Shown: positions 15,793-23,718, counted from the first letter of the stretch. The stretch is 36,059 bases of DNA from Gammaproteobacteria bacterium (GCA_947469285.1 CANIOW010000029.1:1-36059); one strand, 5' to 3'. The notes: generated by a model from the letters alone, not told the origin. Translations and numbers: made by a program.

Positions 15793-16815
15793 GTGAGCGG
15801 TGCTGCACGCCAACCGCCGCTGATTCTCACCACCGGCGAACCGGCGGGCATCGGCCCCGACCTGTGCCTGCTGCTGGCCAGTACAGAAGCGCCCACCGCA
15901 GGCGCCCCGTGGCTGCTGGCCGGTTGCCCAGAGACTCTGCGCGCTCGCGCAACCTGTCTCGGCCTAGACCTGGATCTGCAGCTGGCAACACCCACCACCG
16001 CACGGCTGGTACCAGCCAAGGTCGTGCAATGTTGGCCTTTTCCCGTCGCCGTGCCCGTCATCCCGGGACAACTGGATGCGCGCAATGCCGCCATGGTCCT
16101 CCATTCACTGCGCGCCACGGCCCTCGCCGTGGCTAGCGGCGATGCCAGCGCCATGGTGACTGCCCCAGTGCAGAAGTCGATCATTGCGGCAGCCGGTCTG
16201 CCCTTCACAGGCCACACCGAATTTCTGGCGGAGCTTTTCAGTCAACCAACGGCTCCCTGCCAGGTGGTGATGTTGCTCGTCGCTGGCAGCTTGCGCGTTG
16301 CGCTGGCCACCACCCATCTGCCGCTGCGCGCCGTGCCCGACGCCATCACCACCGCCGGCCTGCTCCGCACCCTCCAGGTCCTCCATGGCGATCTGCAACG
16401 ACGCTTTCACATTGCTGCACCACGCATCGCCGTCCTCGGGTTGAATCCGCATGCTGGCGAAGCTGGCCATCTCGGTAGCGAAGAAGCGACCATCATCGCG
16501 CCGGCCATTGCAGCAGCACAGGCCGCCGGCATCGACGCTTTTGGGCCGCTGCCAGCCGACACCGCCTTCACGCCACAGGCGCTGGTGCATGCCGACGCGG
16601 TGCTCGCGATGTACCACGACCAAGGCCTGCCGGTGCTCAAGCATGTCGGTTTTGGTGCGGGGGTGAATGTGACCTTGGGGCTGCCTATCATTCGCACTTC
16701 GGTAGACCATGGCACCGCCCTCGATCTGGCCGGCACTGGCCGTGCAGAGGCCGGCAGCCTACGGGCAGCCATCGCGCTGGCCACGGCGCTGGTCACAACG
16801 GCGAGAGCGGCATGA
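15793..16815 (+). CDS. pdxA: 4-hydroxythreonine-4-phosphate dehydrogenase
   Basis: This enzyme acts in de novo pyridoxal-5'-phosphate synthesis: NAD-dependent oxidation and decarboxylation of 4-phosphohydroxy-L-threonine. It has 340 residues and starts at GTG 15793, directly after surA. The signatures TTGEPAGIGPDL, TGHTEFLAEL (His141) and the three metal-ligand histidines His175 (ATTHLPL), His220 (NPHAGE) and His275 (YHDQGL) are spaced exactly as in E. coli PdxA. SVDHGTALDLAGTG closes the active site. The stop overlaps the rsmA start by 4 nt. It is part of the conserved surA-pdxA-rsmA-apaG-apaH series. Confidence 0.95.
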   Translation: MSGAARQPPLILTTGEPAGIGPDLCLLLASTEAPTAGAPWLLAGCPETLRARATCLGLDLDLQLATPTTARLVPAKVVQCWPFPVAVPVIPGQLDARNAAMVLHSLRATALAVASGDASAMVTAPVQKSIIAAAGLPFTGHTEFLAELFSQPTAPCQVVMLLVAGSLRVALATTHLPLRAVPDAITTAGLLRTLQVLHGDLQRRFHIAAPRIAVLGLNPHAGEAGHLGSEEATIIAPAIAAAQAAGIDAFGPLPADTAFTPQALVHADAVLAMYHDQGLPVLKHVGFGAGVNVTLGLPIIRTSVDHGTALDLAGTGRAEAGSLRAAIALATALVTTARAA

Positions 16816-17600
16816 GCACACATTCACACCGCGCCCGGAAGCGCTTTGGCCAGCATTTTCTGCACGATGCCCATGTCATCGCGCAGATCATTGATGCCAT
16901 CGACCCGCAGCCCGGCCAGCCACTGGTAGAAGTTGGACCAGGACTTGGTGCGTTGACGCTACCCTTGCTGGCGCAATGCCGTACGCTGCATGTCGTCGAA
17001 CTTGACCGGGACGTCATCCCTCGCCTGGAAGCATCTGCCGCCGGTCATGGTGAACTGACAGTGCATCAAGGCGATGCCCTGGCCTTCGACTTCAGCGCAC
17101 TCGCCGTCACGCTCGGCGGGCCGCTGCGGCTGATCGGCAACCTGCCCTACAACATCTCTACGCCACTGCTGTTCCATTTTTTGGAAGCCAGCGAGGCAGT
17201 ATGCGATATGCACTTCATGCTGCAGAAGGAAGTGGTGGACCGCATGGCGGCCCAACCAGGCGGCAAGGACTATGGCCGTTTGACCGTGATGCTGGCGACC
17301 AAAGTGCGTGTTGAAAAACTGTTCAACGTCGGCCCCGGTTCCTTTCGACCGCCACCACAGGTCGACAGTGCCATCGTGCGTCTGGTGCCACACGCAGCAC
17401 CGCCGTTTCCGCTGCCGGACCCGGCGCGTTTTGCGGAACTCGTGGTGCGCTGCTTTTCCCAGCGCCGCAAGACCCTGCGCAATGCCGTGCAGGGGGTGGT
17501 GCCACCGGAAGCTTTCACCGGTACCGGCATCGACCCACAACGCCGCCCGGAGACCCTCTCCCCGGCGGAATTCGGCGCACTCGCCGCTTGGACCCCCTGA
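16812..17600 (+). CDS. rsmA: 16S rRNA dimethyladenosine transferase RsmA (KsgA)
   Basis: This enzyme dimethylates two adjacent adenines near the 3' end of 16S rRNA (A1518 and A1519 in E. coli) late in small-subunit assembly. It has 262 residues. RKRFGQHFLHD is the N-terminal family signature, VEVGPGLGALT (39-49) the SAM-binding motif I, and NLPYNIS (110-116) the catalytic motif IV. FRPPPQVDSAIVRL and QRRKTLRNA mark the C-terminal domain. The start is coupled to the pdxA stop. Loss of the methylation is known to give kasugamycin resistance. Confidence 0.96.
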   Translation: MSTHSHRARKRFGQHFLHDAHVIAQIIDAIDPQPGQPLVEVGPGLGALTLPLLAQCRTLHVVELDRDVIPRLEASAAGHGELTVHQGDALAFDFSALAVTLGGPLRLIGNLPYNISTPLLFHFLEASEAVCDMHFMLQKEVVDRMAAQPGGKDYGRLTVMLATKVRVEKLFNVGPGSFRPPPQVDSAIVRLVPHAAPPFPLPDPARFAELVVRCFSQRRKTLRNAVQGVVPPEAFTGTGIDPQRRPETLSPAEFGALAAWTP

Positions 17601-17666
17601 GTGACGCAGGCTTCTGCTACCCGCCTCAGGCCGCTACACTTCGTCGTCATCAGTACCGGAATCGTC

Positions 17667-18044
17667 ATGCCAGCCGTGCCCCCCATTCGCATCGAAGTCG
17701 TCACCACCTTTCTGGAGGACCAATCTGCGCCACAAGAGGGGCGCTACGCCTTCGGCTACACCATCACGGTGCTCAATGACGGCGTGCAATCCGCTCAACT
17801 GCTGTCGCGACACTGGATCATCACCGATGCTAACGGCAAGGTGCAGGAAGTACGCGGTGACGGCGTGGTCGGGGAACAACCAGAACTGAACCCCGGACAA
17901 GGTTTTCGCTACAGCAGCGGTGCGCTACTGGAAACTCCGGTAGGCGCCATGTACGGCAGCTACCACCTGCGCGCTGCAGACGGGCAGCAGTTCGATGCGC
18001 CCATTCCAGTGTTCCGGCTCGCCGTCCCCGGCGTGCTGCACTAA
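17667..18044 (+). CDS. apaG: ApaG domain protein (Co2+/Mg2+ efflux-associated)
   Basis: This protein has 125 residues, exactly the length of E. coli ApaG, with an Ig-like FN3-type fold (DUF525). The conserved core is visible: VVTTFLEDQSAPQEGRYAFGYTI, LLSRHWIITDANG, VRGDGVVGEQP, GFRYSSGALLETPVGAMYGSY and IPVFRLAVP. ATG at 17667 is chosen over an upstream GTG at 17601 because the extra 22 residues have no counterpart in the family. Its function is poorly defined; apaG mutants of Salmonella are altered in Co2+ resistance and Mg2+ efflux. apaH starts 3 nt after the stop. Confidence 0.92.
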   Translation: MPAVPPIRIEVVTTFLEDQSAPQEGRYAFGYTITVLNDGVQSAQLLSRHWIITDANGKVQEVRGDGVVGEQPELNPGQGFRYSSGALLETPVGAMYGSYHLRAADGQQFDAPIPVFRLAVPGVLH

Positions 18045-18047
18045 CGG

Positions 18048-18878
18048 ATGGCTGTCTGGGCCGTCGGTGACCTGCAAGGGTGCCATGCGGCCTTTGTCCG
18101 GCTGCTCGCCGCCCTACGGTTCTCCCCCGACCGTGACCAACTGTGGTTGACTGGCGATCTGGTGAATCGTGGACCGGACTCACTTGGCACCTTGCGGCAA
18201 GTGATGGCCTTGGGTGCTGGGGTGACGACCGTGCTCGGCAATCACGACCTGCATCTACTGGCTTTGGCACTGGCGCCAGCAGCCGGTCGCGGACTGCGGG
18301 CCGGTGACACGCTCGAAGCCATTCTCACCGCACCTGACCGCGACCACTTGCTTGAATGGCTGTTGTATCGCCCGTTATTACACCAAGAGCCCAGTCTCCG
18401 CTGGACCTTGGTACATGCCGGCTTACCACCGCAATGGAACGTGTCAGAGGCCGCCGTGCTGGCCAGCGAAGTTGCCTACCAGCTGCGCGCACATCCCGAG
18501 ACGTTTCTGGCCAGCATGTATGGCGACCGACCCGAGGTATGGACCAACGACTTGCAGGGAGCCGACCGCTGGCGCTTTGTGGTCAATTGCCTGACGCGCC
18601 TGCGCTACTGCACGCTCGACGGACGTCTGCTGCCAAAACTGAAAGGCCCACCGGCCCTGGCGCCGCCCGACGCTCTGCCGTGGTTCGAAGTCCCAGAGCG
18701 CCGCAGCGCCGGTGAACCACTGGTCTTTGGACACTGGTCCGCCCTCGGCTTGCACCGTGCACCAGCCGTGTTGGGACTGGACACCGGTTGTGTCTGGGGT
18801 GGTGCCCTGTCAGCCGTACGGCTGGATGTCGATGAGCCCCCAGAACGCTGGCCGCTGGTGCAGGTCAGCGCGACCTAA
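18048..18878 (+). CDS. apaH: Symmetrical bis(5'-nucleosyl)-tetraphosphatase
   Basis: This enzyme hydrolyses Ap4A to two ADP and also removes Np4-type caps from bacterial RNA. It is a metallophosphoesterase of 276 residues. The metal-binding motifs are GDLQGC (7-12, the equivalent of GDxHG), GDLVNRGPDS (about 36-45), GNHD (about 64-67), VHAGLPP and FGHWSALG, with LDTGCVWGG near the C-terminus. It is the last gene of the lptD operon, and its TAA overlaps the stop of a convergent gene by 3 nt. Confidence 0.95.
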   Translation: MAVWAVGDLQGCHAAFVRLLAALRFSPDRDQLWLTGDLVNRGPDSLGTLRQVMALGAGVTTVLGNHDLHLLALALAPAAGRGLRAGDTLEAILTAPDRDHLLEWLLYRPLLHQEPSLRWTLVHAGLPPQWNVSEAAVLASEVAYQLRAHPETFLASMYGDRPEVWTNDLQGADRWRFVVNCLTRLRYCTLDGRLLPKLKGPPALAPPDALPWFEVPERRSAGEPLVFGHWSALGLHRAPAVLGLDTGCVWGGALSAVRLDVDEPPERWPLVQVSAT

Positions 18879-19576
18879 CGCGGGACATCCGCGGTGGGTG
18901 GCGCTGCAAACACCTCGGCTTCCAGCGCAATGCGCGTGCCTAATAACTGGTGTGGGATGCAGCGGGTCTCGTCCTTGAGTTCGCGCGTCGTGAACAGCGG
19001 CACCACCTTGTCGCGAAATTGTTCCAACAGCTCGCAATCGCCCGGATCCAGCGTTCGTGGCCGGCCCCGGGCGAGCTTCACGTGACGCCAGACACCCGCC
19101 ACCGGTTCGCCCGGTGCCACATCGCCCGGTGCCACATCGCCCGCGGCACTGCCACGGGCGACAGCGCCCGGGGCAACCAGCTGCGGCGCCTCGCGCCCGA
19201 TCACGCGGCCGTACGCGGCCTCCTTGCCCGGAGACTGGACGGCATTAGGGACCCACGGCTCAAGCACTGCGAACTGCAACCGCACCCGCGGAAACTCCGT
19301 GGGGAAGCCGTAAGGGGCGGCGCAGGCGTAAGAGGAGACTTTGGCGCCATCCCGTACGCCGAAGGTCTGCAGTAACAACTGCACCTTGTCAGCGAGGCCT
19401 TCGCAGGAATATTTCGAGGTAAACCCGCTGTAAGTAAAGGTGAGCTCGTGTTCACGCCACTGGCCCTGTTGGACGGCAACCACCGGCTCAGCCGCCACCA
19501 CGGGCTCACCAGCGGCCGCTGGCGCACAGACCACCAACAGGTTCAGGGACAGCAGCAGTGCGACGAAGTTACGCAT
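18875..19576 (-). CDS. Unrecognised secreted/periplasmic protein
   Basis: I do not recognise this family. The 233-residue product starts with a Sec-type signal peptide (RNFVALLLSLNLLVVCAPAAAG, cleavage near residue 23), so it is probably periplasmic. A segment with pattern ELTFTYSGFTSKYSCEGLADKVQLLLQTFGV and a later SSYACAAPYG looks structured. A low-complexity Gly/Ala/Pro/Asp/Val region (about 140-160) contains a duplicated 5-residue unit. Mature Cys residues occur in four places (YSCEG, YACA, GDCEL, TRCIP), enough for two disulfides. No catalytic motif is visible. It is convergent with apaH, overlapping at the stops, and has its own upstream region of about 100 bp. Translation is supported by the signal peptide and codon use like its neighbours. 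Confidence 0.7.
   Translation of the reverse strand: MRNFVALLLSLNLLVVCAPAAAGEPVVAAEPVVAVQQGQWREHELTFTYSGFTSKYSCEGLADKVQLLLQTFGVRDGAKVSSYACAAPYGFPTEFPRVRLQFAVLEPWVPNAVQSPGKEAAYGRVIGREAPQLVAPGAVARGSAAGDVAPGDVAPGEPVAGVWRHVKLARGRPRTLDPGDCELLEQFRDKVVPLFTTRELKDETRCIPHQLLGTRIALEAEVFAAPPTADVPR
19110..19139. repeat. 15-bp direct tandem duplication
   Basis: Two identical copies of cccggtgccacatcg (19110-19124 and 19125-19139) lie inside the secreted-protein gene. They duplicate five codons in a Gly/Ala/Pro-rich linker and keep the frame, so they look like a recent slippage event. Confidence 0.8.
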
Positions 19577-19677
19577 GGCATCTCGATAGACCGTGGCAGA
19601 GATCGGCAGTTCCCTAGGGTGATAGCTGGAGGCCTATCATGGGGCAGCCTAACGCAGAACGAAACCCATCACGGGCC
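19577..19677. other. Intergenic region with two short palindromes
   Basis: This 101-bp gap is one of the largest in the window. It contains the perfect 8-bp palindrome CCCTAGGG (19612-19619) directly followed by an inverted repeat TGATAG-8 nt-CTATCA (19620-19639). Neither is followed by a T-run, so neither is a clear intrinsic terminator. The region must hold the promoter of the reverse gene at 19576 and the 3' end of the DmdA-like transcript. An operator is possible but unproven. Confidence 0.4.
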
Positions 19678-20781
19678 TTACAGGAACGGCAACTCAGTCA
19701 GGTAGCCGGGCTGCCGCTCGCCGCCAACCAACGACTCGACCCGGTCGCCGACCACACAGTCCACCCCGATCAAGGCGAACCCGATATTTTTCTGCAGGCG
19801 GATCGAAAAGATACAGTTCGTCAGCTGCCCGACCTGGCGATCCCCCTTGAAGATGGGGTTCCACTGAAAACCAGGCAGTACCGGAGCACCTGCATCGAGC
19901 ACAATCCCCAATGAGTGGCGGCGTGGACCTTCGGCTTTGATCCGACGCAGGGCCTGGATGCCAATGGTGTCATCGGGTGCATGCAGGTCGATGTACTTAC
20001 CCATGCGCACTTCAAAAGGGTTGGTCGTCGCATCGGTGTCACCACCGTAGGAGATCAGACCACTCTCCACCCGTTCACACCAATTCGGGTTTCCCGGACC
20101 AATGTCCCAGGCTGCGCCCGCCTCCCGAAAAATATCCCACAAGGCCGAGCCTTTTGTCCCGTCGCGCAGATAGATTTCATAGCCGCCCTGCTTCGACCAA
20201 CCGGAGCGCGCCACCACTACCGGGATGCCAGCGATCTGCGTTTCACGAAACCAAAAATATTTGAGGTCACGCACCCAGTCACCACAGACATGCGCCACCA
20301 CCTCTACTGCTTTTGGCCCCTGCAGCGCCATGGGCGAAACATCGGGCTCCGACACCACCACATTCAAGCGGCGTTCAGCGGCTATCGCTCGCGCCCAAAA
20401 CCAGATATTGCTATCCGCAATCGACAGCCAATACAGATCATCTGCCAGTTTCAACAGAATGGGGTCATTGATGAGTATGCCCTCGTGGTTGCACAGGGGC
20501 ACATATTTGCCCTGCCCCACCTGACACTTGGTCAGATCGCGCGGGGCCAGAATCTGCGCCAAGCGCCCAGCATCGGGACCTTGCAACTGCACCTGCCGCT
20601 CCACCGCCACATCCCATTGGCTAACTCCGCGAATTAACCGCCAGTATTCTGCTTCCGGCTGACCGTAACTGGTCGGCATCAGCATGTGGTTATAGGTAGT
20701 GAAGGCACAAACGCCTTCCTTTAAGGTCGCCTCGAAAAAGGGCGACGGGCGCAAACGCGCGGAGGGAGTAATGCCAAACAC
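19678..20781 (-). CDS. GcvT-fold aminomethyltransferase-family protein, DmdA-like (DMSP demethylase-like)
   Basis: This 367-residue protein has the glycine-cleavage-T/aminomethyltransferase fold, which uses tetrahydrofolate as methyl or methylene acceptor. From memory of the family it resembles dimethylsulfoniopropionate demethylase (DmdA) more than GcvT. Points of similarity are SARLRPSPF at the N-terminus, TTYNHMLMPT (Tyr30), VSQWDVAVERQVQLQGPDA, WLSIADSN, VSEPDVSPMALQGPKA, ARSGWSKQGGYEIYL (Glu202 and Tyr204) and GLISYGGDTD. The catalytic Asp of GcvT is Asn here (INDP at about 105), as in DmdA. The start is GTG at 20781 with AGAGG upstream. It lies 60 nt after an acyl-CoA ligase gene, as would fit demethylation followed by CoA activation. 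DmdA-like paralogues with other substrates exist, so the substrate is not settled. Confidence 0.8.
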   Translation of the reverse strand: MFGITPSARLRPSPFFEATLKEGVCAFTTYNHMLMPTSYGQPEAEYWRLIRGVSQWDVAVERQVQLQGPDAGRLAQILAPRDLTKCQVGQGKYVPLCNHEGILINDPILLKLADDLYWLSIADSNIWFWARAIAAERRLNVVVSEPDVSPMALQGPKAVEVVAHVCGDWVRDLKYFWFRETQIAGIPVVVARSGWSKQGGYEIYLRDGTKGSALWDIFREAGAAWDIGPGNPNWCERVESGLISYGGDTDATTNPFEVRMGKYIDLHAPDDTIGIQALRRIKAEGPRRHSLGIVLDAGAPVLPGFQWNPIFKGDRQVGQLTNCIFSIRLQKNIGFALIGVDCVVGDRVESLVGGERQPGYLTELPFL

Positions 20782-20841
20782 CGTGTGATGATCCTCTGAA
20801 TGATGGCTGCCAATGATCGCTCAGCATGGCGGCCGGTTGCT

Positions 20842-22470
20842 TCAGGCGTAGGTGACCCGCATCGCCTTTTTATCAAGCTTACCAACGCTGGTCTTAGGGA
20901 GTGCCGACGCAAAAAATAGCTGATTAGGTGCAGCCCATTTTGACAACTGCCCCGCCACAATACGCGCATCAATCGCGGCGCGGATCGCCTTCTCCATCGC
21001 CGCTTCCGTACCCGACGCCACACAGGCCACCACTAACGCCGGCCGCTCACCCCATTTAGCATCCGGCAGCCCAATCGCCGCCACCTCACGCACCCCGGCC
21101 ACAGCGCTGACGATGTCTTCGAGTTCCAAAGACGAGATCCATTCACCCCCCGACTTGATGACATCCTTGAACCTATCGGTGATTCGCAAGGTGCCCGTTG
21201 CATCCAGCGTACCGACATCCCCGGTGTGCAGGTAACCCCCGGCCCACAGCGCATCCGTAGCAGCAGGATTGTTTAAGTAAGCCTGCACCAGCCAAGGAGC
21301 ACGCGCCACCACTTCACCCGGTGTTTTTCCATCGCGTGGCACGTCAAGCATGTGTGGGTCTACCACCCGCAACTCCACCAGCGGCGCTGGCCTTCCGGCC
21401 ACGGTACGGATACCCACCGTATCCCCTGCACCACGTGAGGCCAGCATATCGGCGGAGGTCAGAAACGGACAGGTTTCCGACAAGCCATAGGCTGCATGAA
21501 TATCAATCCCATGCGCCACCGCGAGCCGCGCCAGACCCTCGGGCAGGGCCGAACCCCCGATGATCACCTTCCAGCGGCTTAAATCGGTGGTAGCAGCCTC
21601 GGCCGACGCCAGGATCATGCTCAAGATGGTCGGCACGCAATGCGAGAAGGTAACGTCATGAGTCGCAATCAAGCGCAGCAGTTTTTCCGGTTCATAACGC
21701 CCAGGATAGATCTGCTTGAGCCCCAGTAATGTGGCCACATACGGGATACCCCATCCATGCGCGTGAAATAACGGCGTAATCGGCATATAAACATCGGCTC
21801 GATGCAGCCCGCCATTGCCAGGAACTCCGCCAAGCCCGGTGGCCACCGCCAGGGTATGCAGCACCAACTGGCGATGTGAATAGCTGACGCCTTTTGGATC
21901 CCCCGTAGTACCCGTGGTGTAAAACAGGGTGGCGCGCGTGTTTTCATCGAAATCGGCAAAGGCATAAGCCGGCGCAGCGTCAGCCAGCAGCGTTTCATAC
22001 TCGCCGACAAAGCCCAACGCGTCGGAGGGTCCACGAGAGCCACCGGCAACCGCCGCGTCCCGCATCACAATCATGGTCACTGGACGCGTAATACGGCTCG
22101 CAATCTGCCCGAGCAACTCCGCAAAATCCTCGTGCACCAGAATGAAATCATCCGCGGCATGGTTGATGGTGAAGAGAATTTGTTCGGCGGACAGACGGAT
22201 ATTGACCGTGTGCAAGGTGGCGCCGAGCATCGGCACGGCGAAAAAACATTCAAGATACCGGTGGCTATCCCAGTCCATCACCGCGATCACTGATCCGGGA
22301 CCTGCCCCCCTCTGGGTCAGGGCATTGGCAAGCTGCGCGATACGCCGCCCGAAATCCCGGTAGGTGTAGCGTGACACCTGCGCATGAATAATCTCCTGCT
22401 CCGCCGCCACTGCCATGGGTGTATGCAATAACTGCTTAATCAGCAAGGGATACGCATAGGCGCTCGTCAT
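20842..22470 (-). CDS. Acyl-CoA synthetase, AMP-forming (medium-chain FadD / DmdB-like)
   Basis: This is an adenylate-forming ligase (ANL superfamily) that activates a carboxylic acid with ATP and CoA. It has 542 residues. Motifs in order are VMDWDSHRYLE, HTVNIRLSAEQI, the P-loop FYTTGTTGDPKGVS (about 183-196), PLFHAHGWGIPY, AAYGLSETCP, GGYLHTGDVG, RFKDVIKSGGEWISSLELE, and the C-terminal catalytic Lys531 in TSVGKLDKKAMR. The ATG at 22470 is fixed by AAGGAG 7 nt upstream. The substrate is probably a medium-chain or short substituted acid; methylmercaptopropionate is a candidate because the next gene is DmdA-like. It is first in a probable two-gene operon. Confidence 0.9.
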   Translation of the reverse strand: MTSAYAYPLLIKQLLHTPMAVAAEQEIIHAQVSRYTYRDFGRRIAQLANALTQRGAGPGSVIAVMDWDSHRYLECFFAVPMLGATLHTVNIRLSAEQILFTINHAADDFILVHEDFAELLGQIASRITRPVTMIVMRDAAVAGGSRGPSDALGFVGEYETLLADAAPAYAFADFDENTRATLFYTTGTTGDPKGVSYSHRQLVLHTLAVATGLGGVPGNGGLHRADVYMPITPLFHAHGWGIPYVATLLGLKQIYPGRYEPEKLLRLIATHDVTFSHCVPTILSMILASAEAATTDLSRWKVIIGGSALPEGLARLAVAHGIDIHAAYGLSETCPFLTSADMLASRGAGDTVGIRTVAGRPAPLVELRVVDPHMLDVPRDGKTPGEVVARAPWLVQAYLNNPAATDALWAGGYLHTGDVGTLDATGTLRITDRFKDVIKSGGEWISSLELEDIVSAVAGVREVAAIGLPDAKWGERPALVVACVASGTEAAMEKAIRAAIDARIVAGQLSKWAAPNQLFFASALPKTSVGKLDKKAMRVTYA

Positions 22471-22477
22471 GGTGGCA

Positions 22478-22483
22478 CTCCTT
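22478..22483 (-). promoter_or_regulatory. Strong ribosome binding site AAGGAG of the acyl-CoA ligase gene
   Basis: AAGGAG is 7 nt upstream of the ATG at 22470. It excludes the in-frame ATG at 22494, which would add eight residues and place this site inside the gene. Confidence 0.75.
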
Positions 22484-22532
22484 CCATTCGGCAAAGCGTG
22501 GCGCCCTTATCGGGGCAGCCTGAGTCCGGTCG

Positions 22533-22548
22533 CAGCGACATCTCGCTG
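22533..22548. terminator. Short hairpin downstream of folA
   Basis: The perfect inverted repeat CAGCGA-CATC-TCGCTG has a 6-bp stem and 4-nt loop. It starts 4 nt beyond the folA stop and lies upstream of the acyl-CoA ligase gene. No T-tract follows on either strand, so it is a weak or Rho-assisted 3' end at best. Confidence 0.3.
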
Positions 22549-22552
22549 GCGT

Positions 22553-23050
22553 CTAGCCAGCGCTCCGCCGTTCCAAGCGGAGAAAAGTATAAGGGTACGC
22601 GTGGCGCTCATCGGCAGCATGAGATTCACGCGCCACTTCCCGCCAGTCTGCGGCGTTGAAAGCTGGGAAAAAAGCCTCCCCCGCCACCTCCGCCTCGACC
22701 TGGGTCAACTCCAGTACCGCTGCACGCTCAAGCAGCTGCGCGTACAACTCCCCTCCGCCGATGACCATGACTTCTTCCACCGCACCACAAGTGCTCAGTG
22801 CCGACTCGACCGTTGCGAACACCTCCGCCCCGCTAGCGACAAAGCCAGCTTGACGCGTCACCACGAGATTGCGCCGTCCAGGTAAGGGCCGCCCCAAGCT
22901 GTCCCAGGTACGCCGACCCATCAGCATCGGCTTGCCCAGCGTCAGCGCCTTGAAATGCTGCAAATCTGCCGGCAGACGCCAGGGTAAGCCGCCCGCCGTG
23001 CCAATGACACCATTGCGCGCCACCGCCGCGATGAGCGTCAAGCAAACCAT
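22553..23050 (-). CDS. folA: Dihydrofolate reductase
   Basis: NADPH-dependent reduction of dihydrofolate to tetrahydrofolate, the target of trimethoprim. It has 165 residues, a normal length. The signatures are LIAAVARNGVIGTAGGLPWRLPADLQHFKALTLGKPMLMGRRTWDS and VMVIGGGELYAQLL. The Asp in PADLQHF is the usual active-site acid and the Trp in LPWRLP is conserved. The ribosome binding site GAGG lies 8 nt before the ATG. It is the last gene of the rlmI-lgt-thyA-SET-folA series, 10 nt after the SET gene, and supplies the folate recycling that ThyA needs. Confidence 0.96.
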   Translation of the reverse strand: MVCLTLIAAVARNGVIGTAGGLPWRLPADLQHFKALTLGKPMLMGRRTWDSLGRPLPGRRNLVVTRQAGFVASGAEVFATVESALSTCGAVEEVMVIGGGELYAQLLERAAVLELTQVEAEVAGEAFFPAFNAADWREVARESHAADERHAYPYTFLRLERRSAG

Positions 23051-23060
23051 TCGTAAAACC

Positions 23061-23687
23061 TCAACGTCGCGACGGCTTGCCAGCCGACACCTTCGTTTTC
23101 ACTTTGGCCTTGGCCTTGGCCTTAGTCTTGGTCTTAGCCTTGGTCTTGGCCTTGGCCTTGGCCTTAGTTTTGGTCTTAGTCTTAGCCTTGGTCTTGCTCT
23201 TAGCCTTAGCCTTACGCGCCGGCGGTGCTGGATCCACGAGCATCGTGCCACGGCAGTTGGCAGCGCCGCAGCGGCAGCCAAACACCTGGTCCATGCCCGG
23301 TGGGTCATTCGGATCGCGCTCGATCATGTAGTCATAGCAGAGCTCTTCCCCCTTGGGGATATCGCGCACTGCTTCGACGAAAACGCGCGATTTCTCGATA
23401 ACGCTCTCGCAGTTGGGGTCACAGCTATGGTTGATCCAACGGGCGTCGTTGCCACCGTTACCGCCATCGATGACGCTACGCGAGGTCACGGTGAACAGAA
23501 AGGTGTGATTGTCGTCATCGGCTTTCCCGCCATGGCGACGATCCGCTTCCGCGTGGGAGATGCGCTCGCCGACGTATTCGGTGACTCGCGTACCCTTAGC
23601 GATATTCTTGGCGGCGAAGACACCGCGGCCATGAATACGCGAGTTGCGCACGAAAAAGTAGGGCTTGTTTGAGAGGCTGGGGCGCAT
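23061..23687 (-). CDS. SET-domain protein-lysine N-methyltransferase with Lys-rich histone-H1-like tail
   Basis: This is a SAM-dependent lysine methyltransferase of the SET superfamily, with 208 residues. The SET domain spans about residues 10-121. It shows GRGVFAAKNIAKGTRVTEYVGE at its N-terminal end, then RWINHSCDPNCE (84-94, the SAM-binding NHS motif and part of the pseudoknot) and GEELCYDY (114-120, with the catalytic Tyr region). A post-SET zinc-type cluster CRCGAANCRG (138-147) follows; with the Cys of DPNCE it could bind zinc. Residues 159-199 have Lys at every odd position (21 in total), alternating with Ala/Thr/Ser/Val, much like bacterial histone-H1-like DNA-binding tails. The target is unknown; a chromatin-like or ribosomal protein is possible. 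The gene sits between thyA and folA, 10 nt before folA, so it is likely co-transcribed with them. Confidence 0.9.
   Translation of the reverse strand: MRPSLSNKPYFFVRNSRIHGRGVFAAKNIAKGTRVTEYVGERISHAEADRRHGGKADDDNHTFLFTVTSRSVIDGGNGGNDARWINHSCDPNCESVIEKSRVFVEAVRDIPKGEELCYDYMIERDPNDPPGMDQVFGCRCGAANCRGTMLVDPAPPARKAKAKSKTKAKTKTKTKAKAKAKTKAKTKTKAKAKAKVKTKVSAGKPSRR
23091..23213. repeat. Degenerate hexanucleotide tandem repeat encoding the Lys-X tail
   Basis: About 20 copies of a 6-bp unit, read TTRGYC on the + strand, lie in the 3' end of the SET gene. Each unit encodes Lys plus Ala or Thr on the coding (-) strand. All Lys codons are AAG. Such a tract can gain or lose units in frame, so tail length probably varies between strains. 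Confidence 0.85.
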
Positions 23688-23718
23688 GGGGGACCGTTAG
23701 GAATGAGGTGGAAGGAAT

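Noticed and set aside
23077-23331. Hydrophobic Leu/Ala/Val-rich + strand frame opposite the SET tail
   Set aside because: It is simply the complement of the Lys-X repeat; the SET frame is supported by real domain motifs.
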